From Perkinsus marinus ATCC 50983 (lineage: Eukaryota; Perkinsozoa; Perkinsida; Perkinsidae), in assembly GCF_000006405.1 (NCBI RefSeq), contig NW_003215453.1:537019-601018 (forward strand): a DNA stretch of 64,000 bases, in the 5' to 3' direction. A program made the position numbers and the translations under genes. Positions within the stretch are counted from its first letter, which is position 1. Each line of letters starts with the position of its first letter. Below the pieces are notes generated by a model that had not been told where the DNA came from, did not search any database, and saw only the letters and a list, made by a program, of their open reading frames with translations. Of the stretch, positions 54,301 through 64,000 are shown piece by piece.

Positions 54301-56384
54301 ATAACTCGGGTTGTTTTTATGTGAAGATCTCCTACAGTTGTGGGAACGTGTATTTTCATAGGGAGTTGAGAGATGACTTACAGTATTCTCGGGAAGGCAA
54401 AATTGTGTATGTTGTTATCACTTTTCATAGTGGACCGCATTATGGCGTTTTGTAGATTGAATCGACGCTGAATCGGATAGCCAATATAGGAGTGCTAATA
54501 GTTCTGAGAAATACCCGCGAAGAACTAGTGTCACAGATTACTGGTGTGGTTAGTTTTGATTAGATCTACAGAATTGTGATCACCTAATCAACGATATGAA
54601 TCTATGAAGTTTCACGACCGTGATATGAAAAATCTATTTCACGACTACTGCGTACCACCGCGAATATCGCGTTTTTCACCGAGTATTACGCTATTCCACG
54701 TGAAACGAGTCGTGAATCTCCATAGGAGTTTCCCTAGAATTAAGGATTTAATTTTTAATCTATTAATCTCACTAGTGTACTGCTAGTTGTACGCCATAGA
54801 CACAATAAAGAACGGTTCGCCACACACATGAATTTTCTAATAACAGTTTGCCGATGTCCTTCATGAAAACCATATTCTGCACTCAGGTTCTTGAGGCTAG
54901 TAATGGGAGGAAGGAGAAAGGAAGAAAACTGAATGCCAAAGTTGAGAATACGAACTGTGAGGATATAATGATCGACAGGTGAGATGACCGAGAATAGGGT
55001 CCGACGCGATGGGGTTGTGACTCTCTATGTGAACCAAGTCGTTAACAAATGGTTTTAATGTACTGGAGTTTCGCCCGTTTTACGTGAAAACAAGGCGATA
55101 TTTGCACTATGCAGTAGTCGTGAAATATATTTCCCACTAGTGTTTTTCATATCACGGTCGTGAAACTCCATTAATCATGGGGTATACGCTAGGCTAGCTA
55201 GAAAGGTGAGTAGTACAGGAATATTAGGAGTTAGGACACATACTTGTGGAGAACATTTTCATACAGATATACTCTGTGTTTGAAGAATAAATATTCCGCA
55301 GGAATTTATAGGGACCAACATTAATTTCCCGAAATTTCCTAAGAATTCCCATGTTGGCAACAACACGTGTAGTTGATTAGTGCGTCGTAGTCTCCAAAAC
55401 TGGATCTACTACTTTCCTCCAACTTCTATGCATATGCATTACGAATGCAAAATTTTAGGGGTACACAACACGATATATGTTTAAATGAATTATGAGGGTT
55501 TTTAAAGTAATTCCTTTAGGCAAAGTTAGTCTGATGGTTCCTCACTTGCCCGATTGTGTCAATGTAGAGGAGGGGTTGACTCCCCCTCAGGCAGCTTCAA
55601 GAATTGTATTCTGTGGTAGGTTTGGTCGCCCGATCTCGATCTCTACGAGCTCAGCTCGGAAGCAGCGAGCCCCAGGGATTAGCCGACAAGACTCGGAAAT
55701 TCAGGTGACACGATGATTGGTGTCACCGTCAATTGATACAACTGAGTGTTTACTGTTCAGTGACACTGAATCAGTGTTGCAATATATGTTTAGTTTCCTT
55801 AGCTGGGATCAGCAGTTTCCTCACTAATTGTAGGAGTTCATATACGGATTGGGTTATGAATGCGAAGAAACCTGAAATTTCCTCACAAATTTCATATTGT
55901 CACTAACACATGTGGTTGACCATGTGCATGTCTCACCACACTCAGTTGATAATATTGTCGGCGCCACCAACCACTACTCGGTTATATGGATGACTCAGGT
56001 GCTGAAAGAAGTTGTCAGGAGTCACCACAATGAAATCCAGCAGCTCAGATTTGAACTTGACATGTGAGTTTAACGAAGTTCGTAGATTAAACGCTAGAGG
56101 TTAAGTTAATTGTGAAATATATTTTTCACTAGATTTTTCATATCCCGGGGGCAAGTGCTGCATTTAATCACTGATTCAGGTTCCGATCCCCGGCACCTCT
56201 CATGGGCAACTCATCACAGGGCTCGAGGAATGATGTTGCGGTGTTCTTGGGCCCTTATGAAGGTCGTGAAGATTACTATCTCGACCAAGCTCGATTTGTT
56301 AGAGAAGTCGCGGGGGATTACTTCAGTTTGCCCCCGATTGAGGGAGTACGCGGTGGGCGACTGGCTGGGCATGCTAGGCCATAA
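51351..56384 (+). CDS. Coiled-coil protein of unknown function, about 11 exons
   Basis: I do not recognise a named family. Exons: 51351-51470 (start ATG 51351 or 51399; AANTVSTSDEIEVQQSA), about 51912-52016, 52318-52439 (RLQTAESLQEEIK), 52796-52940 (EEVLKLRKRLADLGKQLERS), 53624-53740 (KELEYKSRLAKLERKLANER), 53975-54040, 54457-54547, 54889-54978, about 55520-55703 (Ser/Arg-rich), 55999-56062 (LKEVVRSHHNEIQQLRFELD), 56179-56384 (VAVFLGPYEGREDYYLDQAR, stop). Heptad-like Leu/Lys/Glu stretches dominate, so a structural or cytoskeletal role is possible (inference). Almost every intron carries MITE-A or MITE-B. Some short exons are only weakly supported. Confidence 0.6.
51496..51699 (-). mobile_element. 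MITE-A long variant
   Basis: TGGAGTTTTAGCCGCGATATG to GGGTGAAACTCCA, 204 bp, in the first intron of the coiled-coil gene. It carries an inner unrelated block. Confidence 0.72.
51711..51844 (+). mobile_element. MITE-A copy
   Basis: TGGAGATCCACCCGTGATG to TGTCGTGAAACTCCA, 11 bp after the preceding copy. Confidence 0.82.
52110..52252 (-). mobile_element. MITE-B copy
   Basis: GTGAAATTTTTGAG, GGTTTCTGTTCGATTCTAC, AGCTCAGTTGAGG, GAACAAATATTCCAACACT. Confidence 0.7.
52584..52703 (+). mobile_element. MITE-A copy
   Basis: TGGAGTTTAACTCGTTTCAC to GGTCGTGAAACTCCA in an intron of the coiled-coil gene. Confidence 0.85.
53778..53948 (+). mobile_element. MITE-B copy with both ends
   Basis: CAGTGTTGCAATATATG, GCTGAGCTCAGCAG, ACACATGTGTGGTTGACC, CACCACACTG; 171 bp. 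Confidence 0.88.
54604..54722 (-). mobile_element. MITE-A copy, reverse orientation
   Basis: TGAAGTTTCACGACCGTGATATG to GAGTCGTGAATCTCCA. Confidence 0.82.
55064..55170 (+). mobile_element. MITE-A copy inserted in another repeat
   Basis: TGGAGTTTCGCCCGTTTTACG to GGTCGTGAAACTCCA. Flanks (AATGTAC and TTAATCATGGGG) match an uninterrupted relative near 20300, giving a filled/empty site pair. Confidence 0.88.
55772..55944 (+). mobile_element. MITE-B copy with both ends
   Basis: CAGTGTTGCAATATATG to CTCACCACACTC, in the coiled-coil gene intron 55704-55998. Closely related to the copy at 53778-53948. Confidence 0.88.
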
Positions 56385-57008
56385 ATCAATCACACCCTCG
56401 GACGGAAACTTGGTCACTTCTTATGTTGAAAAGAACGGCTCAGCTAACCTCGAAATTCCTGCGAGGTTTACTGGAAGGTAGACGTCTGCTCTCTCGTATG
56501 CGTCTTAGTCGGAGCTACTGCACTGTCCTTGTTTTTACCATTATTCATGCATTACATGTTAGCTGTGTGTCTGATCGCTAGTCTGTAGTCTTGAGTGTCA
56601 GTAAGGAGTGCGTTAGCGTTGCCGACCATGACAAAGGTGAGGTAACAGTGAAGGAGAGGAATCCGAGCCAATATGCATGCGGTTCATTTAATGGATCACA
56701 ATACCGATACAATAAAAGCCTCTATGTTCAACTATTTTGCTCTCTATTCGTTGGCATTGCTTTAATCAAATCTTCGGCTTATGGAACCACCAAGGGTCAT
56801 GGAAGCTGGCTCAGGCTCAGCGACGCTGAGTTAGCGTAGCCTTGGTCGTAGCGTCCAACTCCTTATTATTCATGGTAACGTCATGCCTTATGATAAGTTG
56901 CTAAGTATGACGTAACATGTCAACGCATCTCGACTTACTCCTAAAGGACTCACTCCTCGCTAGACAGCGAGTCGCAAGCACACAGATCTTGATGGCATAA
57001 CTATATCG
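56385..57008. other. Intergenic region
   Basis: No recognised gene; ends at the tRNA-Gly gene. The open frame at 56591-56839 has no family signal. Confidence 0.5.
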
Positions 57009-57080
57009 GCGCCGCTAGTCTAAAGGTTATGACATCTGTCTGCCAAACGGATGATCCGGGTTCAATTCCCGGGCGGCGCA
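57009..57080 (+). tRNA. trnG: tRNA-Gly (GCC)
   Basis: 72 nt: acceptor GCGCCGC pairs with GCGGCGC, discriminator A, anticodon GCC at 57042-57044 with a five-pair stem, T-arm CCGGGTTCAATTCCCGG, and a GTTTT tail. All stems pair, so it is probably functional. Confidence 0.93.
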
Positions 57081-57129
57081 GTTTTAGATAACCGTGTGGT
57101 GATTGTAATGGGACATCATACATAACTTC

Positions 57130-57438
57130 GTGGCGAGTCTATCGCTGAAAACTGATGCTGACGGTGTCAATGTAGGAATAATATCCTTAGGATATCGAAT
57201 CAATATCATGTTCTTGGATCATGATATCATGATATACGTGTCGGGTGTGATTCTCCAGGTAAGCATTGTAATCCATGTCGGATCTGCGACCGATGAGTTC
57301 AGAGGTTTCATGGGTCGGGTTTCTGCTGCTCTCAATGGCGAACATGCTGTCATTTATATGGATAATGCGCCTTTACATAAACAATTAGCGAATTCTCAGC
57401 TATTGGCGAATAATCTGGAGGTTAGGAGATTCGATTAG
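57130..57438 (+). pseudogene. DDE-type transposase-like remnant
   Basis: The frame ends with RVSAALNGEHAVIYMDNAPL then HKQL, resembling the second catalytic Asp block of IS630/Tc1-type DDE transposases (usually a D-N-A/S-x-x-H pattern). Only about 100 residues are open and neither the first Asp block nor the third acidic residue is seen, so I call it a fragment. Family assignment rests on this one block. Confidence 0.4.
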
Positions 57439-57770
57439 AACCAAAAGAGATCAGTTGATGATCGTTGATGGATCATCTTCACCCCTTCCTTATGTGGGTC
57501 GATATCGTCACAACGCTCTCCATCATCAAATAACACCGTCAATAGGCCATTATCCTTGACTCGTTCGACAACACCATCGTAGAATTCATGTGAGCCGTTC
57601 ACGGTGAAGAGCATAGAGATCCTTGTACCAACTGGGAACGAAGGGAGGCCATCATCAATCGAACAGGAGCTCGCTGGAGCAGCATTGGACTTCTTGAGAT
57701 TGAGCATGGACTCCACAGTCTTGGTACCCGTCGTTGGATCTTCAATAATGCCCGTCGCCTTACTTTCCAC
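57435..57770 (-). CDS. Small protein with a Tudor/Agenet-like domain
   Basis: Minus-strand ORF of 111 codons. Residues about 45-95 (VGTRISMLFTVNGSHEFYDG, VVERVKDNGLLTVLFDDGER) have the pattern of Tudor/Agenet-like beta-barrels: V-G-x-x-V/I, W/F-Y-x-G-x-V, and an acidic D-D-G-E loop. Such folds often bind methylated peptides. The ORF overlaps the transposase-like remnant by 4 bases tail to tail. It may be part of a larger spliced gene or of a mobile element. The start is uncertain. Confidence 0.42.
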   Translation of the reverse strand: MESKATGIIEDPTTGTKTVESMLNLKKSNAAPASSCSIDDGLPSFPVGTRISMLFTVNGSHEFYDGVVERVKDNGLLTVLFDDGERCDDIDPHKEGVKMIHQRSSTDLFWF

Positions 57771-58401
57771 AGAAAAGCCTTGAAGGTTGAAGGGCCTCCA
57801 CCTTTCCTTCCCTCCGCCCCTGTCGCTGACAAGCTACCAGGCTCTGAATAATATTGGTGATAGAGATAGAGTCGAGGTAAGAGGTGAACGAGGTACTCCT
57901 AGAATATCTAACTACATTGCTGATGTTCAGACCTTCCTGACTTCCCTTTCTGCCTTCCCTTCGATGACTCCCTAGTAGGGAGTCCCTACTCCCTCAGTAC
58001 TACTGCTTAGTAATGGCCCTGATACACTGGGATTGTTTCGCCAGCGCCACTAGCATTGATCACCAGAAATATCAGCCCGAATACGACTTCGAATAAGTCC
58101 GCCCACACGTAAGCGTGTAGCGTGAAAGACATCGTGCGCTATTAACACTTCGAAGGCCGGACGTACGAATGGGTGCAATGGGAACACGCCCAATTTAATG
58201 AGTCAGTTGGATGCTAACATTGTCAGAATCTTCTAGTGCTTTTAACCTATTGTAAGCACTAGACGATGAAGTTTCTGTGACCAAAAGATTGTCGTCCTGG
58301 GTCAGGGATGCTATGAGAAGACGCCTGTCTGTCGAGTTACGTAAACACGCATGTCCTTGAAATTGTGCAGAGGTTTGTAGGGAGACGCACAACACCAAAT
58401 T

Positions 58402-58605
58402 GTGTTCATGATTTTCTCTATGTCTGTCCTCGCTATTCTGGTTCATATCTTCATCTCGGCTTACGTCGGTGCCTACAAAGTGAACAGTACTGATGTTAGC
58501 CCACCAGTTCCCAATCGCATAGGAGGCTCTAGGCAACTGCAAGTCGTGGCAGAGAATCCTGACGCTTGTTTGGGACCTCACGGATCGCTGAATGGGACAT
58601 ACTAA
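58402..58605 (+). CDS. Possible short secreted or membrane protein
   Basis: 67 codons. The N-terminus (MFMIFSMSVLAILVHIFISA) is a good signal peptide or anchor, followed by a polar tail. No family recognised and no splice evidence. An ORF of 91 codons follows at 58642-58917 and could be a later exon of the same gene. Confidence 0.25.
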   Translation: MFMIFSMSVLAILVHIFISAYVGAYKVNSTDVSPPVPNRIGGSRQLQVVAENPDACLGPHGSLNGTY

Positions 58606-59172
58606 CCCGACGATCTACGTAACCAGCATGTATGGTAATCAGTGATTACTAATCACACATTCAGACGGTCGGACTCTTCCTCCCTGAGTGAGAGCGAGTA
58701 TCCATCCTGGTCTGGAGATGCAAATGATCATCGGTCACGGACCGATTTCGATACCACAGTGTGTCCATATGTGAACTATATAGATATATGTATTGGAAGC
58801 TTTGCTGCGCTCGAAGCTTCCGCCTACATGTCACCAGCATATGTTATCCTCGGGAATTCTAGGGAAGTCGGAATGGTACTGAATTCCGTAACTAGTATTT
58901 TCTTACGTTATTACTGAGCGAACGCCTAGCTATCATTGCCATTATATACTGTGTTGTATATGTCTTGCATCACCTGGTGCTCCAACTTGGTGAGGGAAGA
59001 AGACCACTCGTGATCTCATCCCACCCGGAATCATATTTCCCTAATCGTCTCTTCTCAGTGGTGGCGCAGACGTGATTTTATGGGTGTTGGTCGACGTGAA
59101 TTAGCCTTCGAGTTCGGCAACATGATGTGGGCTTTTCCCGGAGGGTGACCTCTTTCCTGAGCAATTAATCCA

Positions 59173-59722
59173 GGCGGGGCAACTATGTCATCCCAAGATA
59201 TGCCTTCATACAATCAATTTTGTAAGCGGGGCAACTATGCCATCCCAAGATATGCCTTCATACAATCAATTTATCGAAGCGGGGCAGTTATGCCATCCCA
59301 AGATATGCCTTCATACAATCAATTCATCGAAGCGGGGCAGTTATGCCATCCCAAGATATGCCTTCATACAATCAATTTATCGAAGCGGGGCAGTTATGCC
59401 ATCGGAAGATATGCCTTCATACAATCAATTTTGTAAGCGGGGCAACTATGCTATCCCAAGATATGCCTTCATACAATCAATTTATTGAAGCGGGGCAACT
59501 ATGCCATCCCAAGATATGCTATCATACAATCAATTCATCGAAGCGGGGCAACTATGCCATCCCAAGATATGCTATCATACAATCAATTCATCGAAGCGGG
59601 GCAGCTATGCCATCCCAAGATATGCCTTCATACAATCAATTTTGTAAGTGGGGCAACTATGCCATCCCAAGATATGCTATCATACAATCAATTCATCGAA
59701 GCGGGGCCACTATGCCATCACA
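59173..59722. repeat. 53-bp tandem repeat, about 10 copies
   Basis: Units carry CGGGGCAACTATGCCATCCC and CAAGATATGCCTTCATACAA, repeated every 53 bp (59241, 59294, 59347 and so on) with alternating sub-variants (TTTGTAAGCGGGG and TTCATCGAAGCGGGG). All three forward frames are open because 53 is not a multiple of 3. Confidence 0.95.
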
Positions 59723-60890
59723 ACAAACAAACTAGCCTACTAGCTCAAAAGACCTCATACATGTTGGCTCCATTATGTTGACATCACAGAATCACTTCGT
59801 GTTATTGATCCACGGATATACCTCCCACTTTAAATATTCCCATGTTATAGACACAGCATTATATGACTCTATTATTTTTCTCAAGCACTCTTACATAGGA
59901 GTGACCGGACAATTTACGATATGCTCATTCACGATGTCAAAATCAGCCACAATGTAACAGGTTTACAATTCGTTCTCTTTCTAGTGACCAAATTGAGTTA
60001 GCACAGACAGGCTACTCCAAAACTCAATTTCTGCATAAATTCACATCACTTAACAATCAAGGACACATCATGTAGAATGAACACAGCGCAAGGATGTGAA
60101 CTTCCTGTATGAATAGAATAACGACGAACACTGCGGCAACTTTACTCCGTTACCAACGACTAGTACTTTGGGTCATCTGCATTGGGAATTGGAATGCCTC
60201 CATAGGAAAAGGGTTGTATGGATCTGAATAGATGAAAGTGCGGTAAGATAGAAAATCATAAAAAAATTGAAATGAACCATCTGGTCACATCTCCGAATTC
60301 AAACAAAATCGTGTCTGTTATTTTCGTGATAATAGCCGACAATACTGAGAACCTCAGTGTAACACTTGTTTGTTCTCCTTAGCTGATCTCAGGAGTTTCC
60401 CCACTAATTATATGAGTTCACATACGAATTCCAACAAGAATTTCCCGAAACTCCCTGAGACTTTTCATATTGTCACCAATACGTGAAGTTGACCATGTGC
60501 ATACTTTTCCATACTAAGGAACCTACTAGGTAGTGGTTGTTGCCATGCTGGTGGAGGTAAGCCCCTAAGATGAGCCAGTGGGACTCCCATACTTGGCATC
60601 GGTGCTTGACTGTAAACCGTATACGACGGTGTAGGATAAGGAGGGTTGCTTTCCTGAAGTCAGAACAAAAGAATTCACAAGGCAGAGACTGCGGAAGCCT
60701 ACGAAAATTTCGATGTTCCATGTCTGTACATTACACAGATTATGTATTCAGAAAGTACCGAGAATATGTACAGTTTGGTCGAGGAGAATGCCCAGTACTG
60801 ATTTGAACCATGTCGAATAGTGTAAGCTTCGTAGAAAAGCCCTCGAGGAAATAAGGTTAAGATTTTTTCGTCGGCCACACGTCAACTTTC
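59723..60890. other. Intergenic stretch with a MITE-B copy
   Basis: MITE-B at about 60358-60516 (CTTAGCTGATCTCAGGAG, GTCACCAATACG, GTTGACCATGTGCATAC). No recognised gene; ORFs at 60473-60806 on either strand lack family signals. Confidence 0.5.
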
Positions 60891-60895
60891 ACAGT

Positions 60896-63800
60896 GATCC
60901 CTCGCCCATGAATTTCAATCCAATCCGGCCACCAGGGGCGTCAATGAGCTCAAGATGGTGCGTCATTCGGTGTGCTGTTGGAGTTAGTTACTTCACCCGT
61001 GATGTGAAAAAAGTATATTTTAAAATTCACTTTGCGGAGAACAACAGTTTCATCCGTCGCGAAGGCATATGCGTCTTACAATTCACACTGAGTATCACGC
61101 CACTTCACGTAAAAGGGGTGAGACTACAATTTCATAGATTATTATGTGCATACATAATAACGAATACTTTCTCGGTTCATCATTCATCGCCTCATGCTTT
61201 CTCACCTGGATCACATTCGACTGAATTTGCTTCTCTTTCTCCACAGGCTTCAACTGTGGCGGCTGTTCGCGTTGCTGCTCACTTTCGACTTGTTGTTTTT
61301 CATGCGCTTGTGATTCGTCGATTGCCCCGATGCCTGATGCCTTCGAACCCTATATAAGAACTCCATCTTGCGAAAGTGAGCATTCCGACTTACCCCCGAT
61401 GATTTGTTAGCGTAGTCCTCGAAGATAAATGCGGCAGAAGCTGATCTCGCAGTCGAAGCCTCGGTCGGGTCCAGCAAAGAACTGCGCCGACGTCGTTCCG
61501 CTCTCTCGGCGGAGTCAATCTGAAAGGCAAGGTTAGAAAGGTGGCTGAAATGAAGTATTCGAATATTAAATACCATATCAAAGACAATTAACGAGATTTG
61601 AATATTATTGGCCTTCGTGAAGAGTGATACCAGTCGATGATAATAATAATGGTAATCATTTTCATGGTAATGATGATGATGATTATAACGACTGTACGTG
61701 AGCAATTTCATCGCAACACTGAATTCCACAAATATAAACTATCACTCGCCAATTCACCAACTAGAGCCCCAGCGATGATGCGATGAAATTTAATCGATGT
61801 CGTCAAGCATCTCAGGTAGCCCAGTATTAGATTGAAAACGATGATTCCTTCGCTGAACTGTAATACTCGATCAATTCAACCAAGTGCCCGTGTTACTTCC
61901 CGTCATGTCCATTTCAAGTGCCTTAACTATTAAAAGTTATATATTACTGTCAACTGTTACCTCAACATTTTCTAAATATCACCAATACACTAATTTGCTA
62001 ATATATTTGTTTTTTATTTAATCATCTCTTACATCAATCAACGATTGTACGCGCGGACACCAAATTCCAGCAATTTCCAAGCACTTCACAGCCGAATGGA
62101 AATGTGACACATCCAACTCTCTCGAACTGGCCAGGCATGTCGCTAACGCTATATATCGATGTAGCATCTGAATGTGAACATATTTTGCAAAAGTCAAAAA
62201 ATCAAAATCATACCGCTCCTTTGTCCAAACTCAATCGGCAGGCTGTCGAGAGAAGACGCTTCCGAAGCCGCATTGCATACTGCGTGAAAAAACGTTTGAT
62301 CTGAAATTCAACAAGTGAATTTCCAGTGTGGGAATATATGTTTGGTTTCCTCAACCGAGCTCGTAAATTTCCTCACTACATTATGAAAATCAACACACGA
62401 TTTCGGGTAGAAGTGTACGAAAAGCCAACGATAAAATTCCCAAAAATTTCCTCAGAATTTCCATATTTCTACCAAAACATGTGATTGACCATGTGTATAT
62501 ATTCCCACCACTGTGAAGGTGATTCGTAAATGAGTTATTTACTTCTGCCTCTTTTTTTGCGTGAACATCCAACCTCATTTTCTCCACTTCTGCGCGTACC
62601 CTTTTGTCAGCAAGATATTTTTCGCGTTCGTATTGGGCTGAAATAGAAAATCCTCGGGAAATTCTTCAGAGTGCGCTTCACTCACATCTTTTCAAATCGT
62701 TGCAGGTATCAGCTTTCCGCGATCTGACTTGAGCAATTTCTAAGAGTTGAAGAGAAGAAAAACTCCAAATTTTTGAAATTTTCATAATAATAAACTCACT
62801 CGCTTTCACTCTTTCCTCACTTCGTTCTCTCTTTTCTTTCCGCATTTGCGATCGCTGTATCCACCCAGCTCGTTCCTTCTCTTCCATCGCATCGGCCTCC
62901 AACGCCATGCGAACCCACATAGTCTACACAAAACGATTGATGTAAGTCAGCCCGACGAGCCAAAGGTTCGATCCTCGCAGATAAAATTATAAAATATGAC
63001 TGTGTCACTCACATGAGCTTCACTACTGCGTTTTAACGCATCCTTGAGTTTGTGTTGCTCCACAAGCTTAGCAGATCCATGCCACTCAGCGAAGCTAGAG
63101 TCTGGTACAAACCTATGATGATACACTCAACCACAGATTGATGTCACTACTTTTCTACTCACATAGACGTCTTCTTTTTTCGCACTACTCTCGGTGATGA
63201 TGAACGCGAGCGCACGAGTGACTTAGATTCGAGCGGAGCGATGCTATTTCTGTAAACTCTTTCGATCTGACAAGCAACTTTAACCAACAACGAACTCATC
63301 GTCTTACTTCAAGCAGGCCTTGGTTGAGTAGACGATCCTCAGCTTTCTTATGATGATTCCTCACGCATGTCGTAATACCATCGACATACCTGATAGACAT
63401 TTCTAAGGCGATGAATGAACTACGCTAAAATACTTGTATTGTTGTAGTGTTGGAGGAATATATGTTCGGTACAATTTTCACGACTAATCCTAGGAGGAGT
63501 TCACACTGGGGTAAACAATAATTTTCCCGAAAATTTATTCAGAATTTTCATATTATCATCATTGATAAATCTTCGAATATAATCATTCGAACTTCAAACC
63601 CGCGTGGATCTCTCCACAAGAACTTCATTCTGACGCCTTAGACCACTCGGCCACACTGACGATGAGTAAGTGCTACTATCTTGTGATCCTGTGGAACGCA
63701 AGAGCTGTATGTATCGTAGGAGGATATAAGTATACAAGAGCTATAGCAAATGGGAACTACATAGCTTAGCTAATAGCTGAGGGAGACAGGTCTGTTGCAG

Positions 63801-64000
63801 TCACCACAATCCGTACTCTGGTTGGTGTCGATCGTACTGATGTTTTGATGAATCATCACGTGTTATAGATGTGCATATTTTCCCTCTACACTATACTGCA
63901 CTAAGCCTCGCAGACTCACCCATAGCTGACGGTTATCAAAGGCCGCTCCAACGCTTCCAATCGGTCGGCCGCTTTCGCGCGAAGTTGTTTCAACTTTTGC
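60896..64000 (-). CDS. Coiled-coil protein gene, partial at the right edge
   Basis: Family not recognised. Exons from the window edge inwards: 63920-64000 (KLKQLRAKAADRLEALERP), 63308-63391 (ITTCVRNHHKKAEDRLLNQG), about 63168-63257 (Arg/Ser-rich), 63013-63116, 62800-62923 (MEEKERAGWIQRSQMRKEKR), about 62690-62745, 62543-62638 (AQYEREKYLADKRVRAEVEK), 61393-61519 (AERRRRSSLLDPTEASTARS), 61240-61350 (Gln/Glu-rich, joined by a 47-bp intron), and possibly a last piece at about 60896-60960 (APGGRIGLKFMGEGSL, TGA). Strong charged helices suggest a structural, perhaps cytoskeletal or centrosomal, protein (inference). Introns hold MITE-A-like (about 60983-61132) and MITE-B (62324-62513) copies and an antisense T-arm piece at about 62950-62990. 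Confidence 0.55.
60983..61132 (-). mobile_element. MITE-A-like copy, diverged
   Basis: TGGAGTTAGTTACTTCACCC, CGTGATGTGAAAA, GCCACTTCACGTAAAAGGGG, TGAGACTACA. Confidence 0.65.
62324..62513 (+). mobile_element. MITE-B copy with both ends
   Basis: CAGTGTGGGAATATATG to ATATATTCCCACCACTG: clear terminal inverted repeats, 190 bp, in an intron of the right-edge coiled-coil gene. Confidence 0.88.
63446..63564 (+). mobile_element. MITE-B copy, shortened
   Basis: GTGTTGGAGGAATATATGTT, GAGGAGTTCACAC, TTCAGAATTTTCATATTATC. Confidence 0.65.
63588..63664 (-). tRNA. tRNA-Leu/Ser-like pseudogene
   Basis: Minus strand reads GTCAGTGTGGCCGAGTGGTC then TAAGGCGTCAGA, the A-box and D-arm of class II tRNAs (Leu/Ser). 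The T-arm is broken (GGTTTGAAGTTCG) and the 3' acceptor strand is missing. Confidence 0.55.

Noticed and set aside
57787-57975. Short plus-strand ORF after the Tudor-like gene
   Set aside because: Low-complexity start region overlapping the minus-strand ORF upstream; no support.
59173-59722. CRISPR array
   Set aside because: Units are head-to-tail without unique spacers, and the genome is eukaryotic; it is a plain tandem satellite.

Overview
The window looks like a nuclear scaffold from a compact, intron-rich protist. My best guess is an alveolate of the Perkinsus type. That is an inference from style: very short GT-AG introns of about 40-60 bp, many exons per gene, GC-rich exons against AT-rich introns, and dense small mobile elements. 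No rRNA or other lineage-diagnostic gene is present. Bacterial features (operons, ribosome binding sites, CRISPR) are absent. Two runs of exactly 100 N (12873-12972 and 47027-47126) are assembly gaps.

Layout. 1-11.3 kb, minus strand: a multi-exon family-2 membrane glycosyltransferase (about 1968-9606), flanked by the edge of a probable tandem relative (1-1923) and a third, N-terminal-like piece (about 10500-11313). 12.1-13.0 kb: a 68-bp tandem array broken by a gap. 13.3-18.8 kb, plus: an F-box/ankyrin gene with a young LTR retrotransposon (14812-18033) inside one intron. 19.3-20.1 kb, plus: a glutaredoxin. 20.8-22.2 kb, plus: an FkbM-like methyltransferase with an N-terminal membrane anchor. 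23.4-25.4 kb, plus: a TPR protein and a small unknown gene. 28.0-28.5 kb, plus: a two-zinc-finger protein. 29.7-35.2 kb, plus: an SLC13/Pho91-type anion (phosphate) permease. 36.3-50.8 kb, plus: a complete ABCA-type full transporter, the best-supported gene here. 51.4-56.4 kb, plus: a coiled-coil protein. 57-58.6 kb: tRNA-Gly, a DDE-transposase-like remnant and a Tudor-like ORF. 59.2-59.7 kb: a 53-bp tandem array. 60.9-64 kb, minus: a coiled-coil gene running off the right edge.

The most interesting signal is in the introns. Many introns are built from repeated modules: (i) tRNA-derived pieces, usually the T-arm, 3' acceptor strand and an oligo-T tract, occupying nearly the whole intron; (ii) a roughly 115-130 bp terminal-inverted-repeat element (here MITE-A) with more than 15 copies in introns of the ABCA gene alone; (iii) a roughly 150-210 bp element (MITE-B); (iv) short dispersed motifs, GTCACGCGCCACGAAATT and GCGGAGCGAAGC. 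In several cases protein continuity across a conserved domain fixes the splice sites and shows that the module is the intron. This is introner-like behaviour, and the tRNA-derived class in particular deserves follow-up.

Gene models below were joined by eye from reading frames, GT-AG sites and protein-family continuity. Spans of well-conserved genes are firm. Starts and small exons of the others are approximate.
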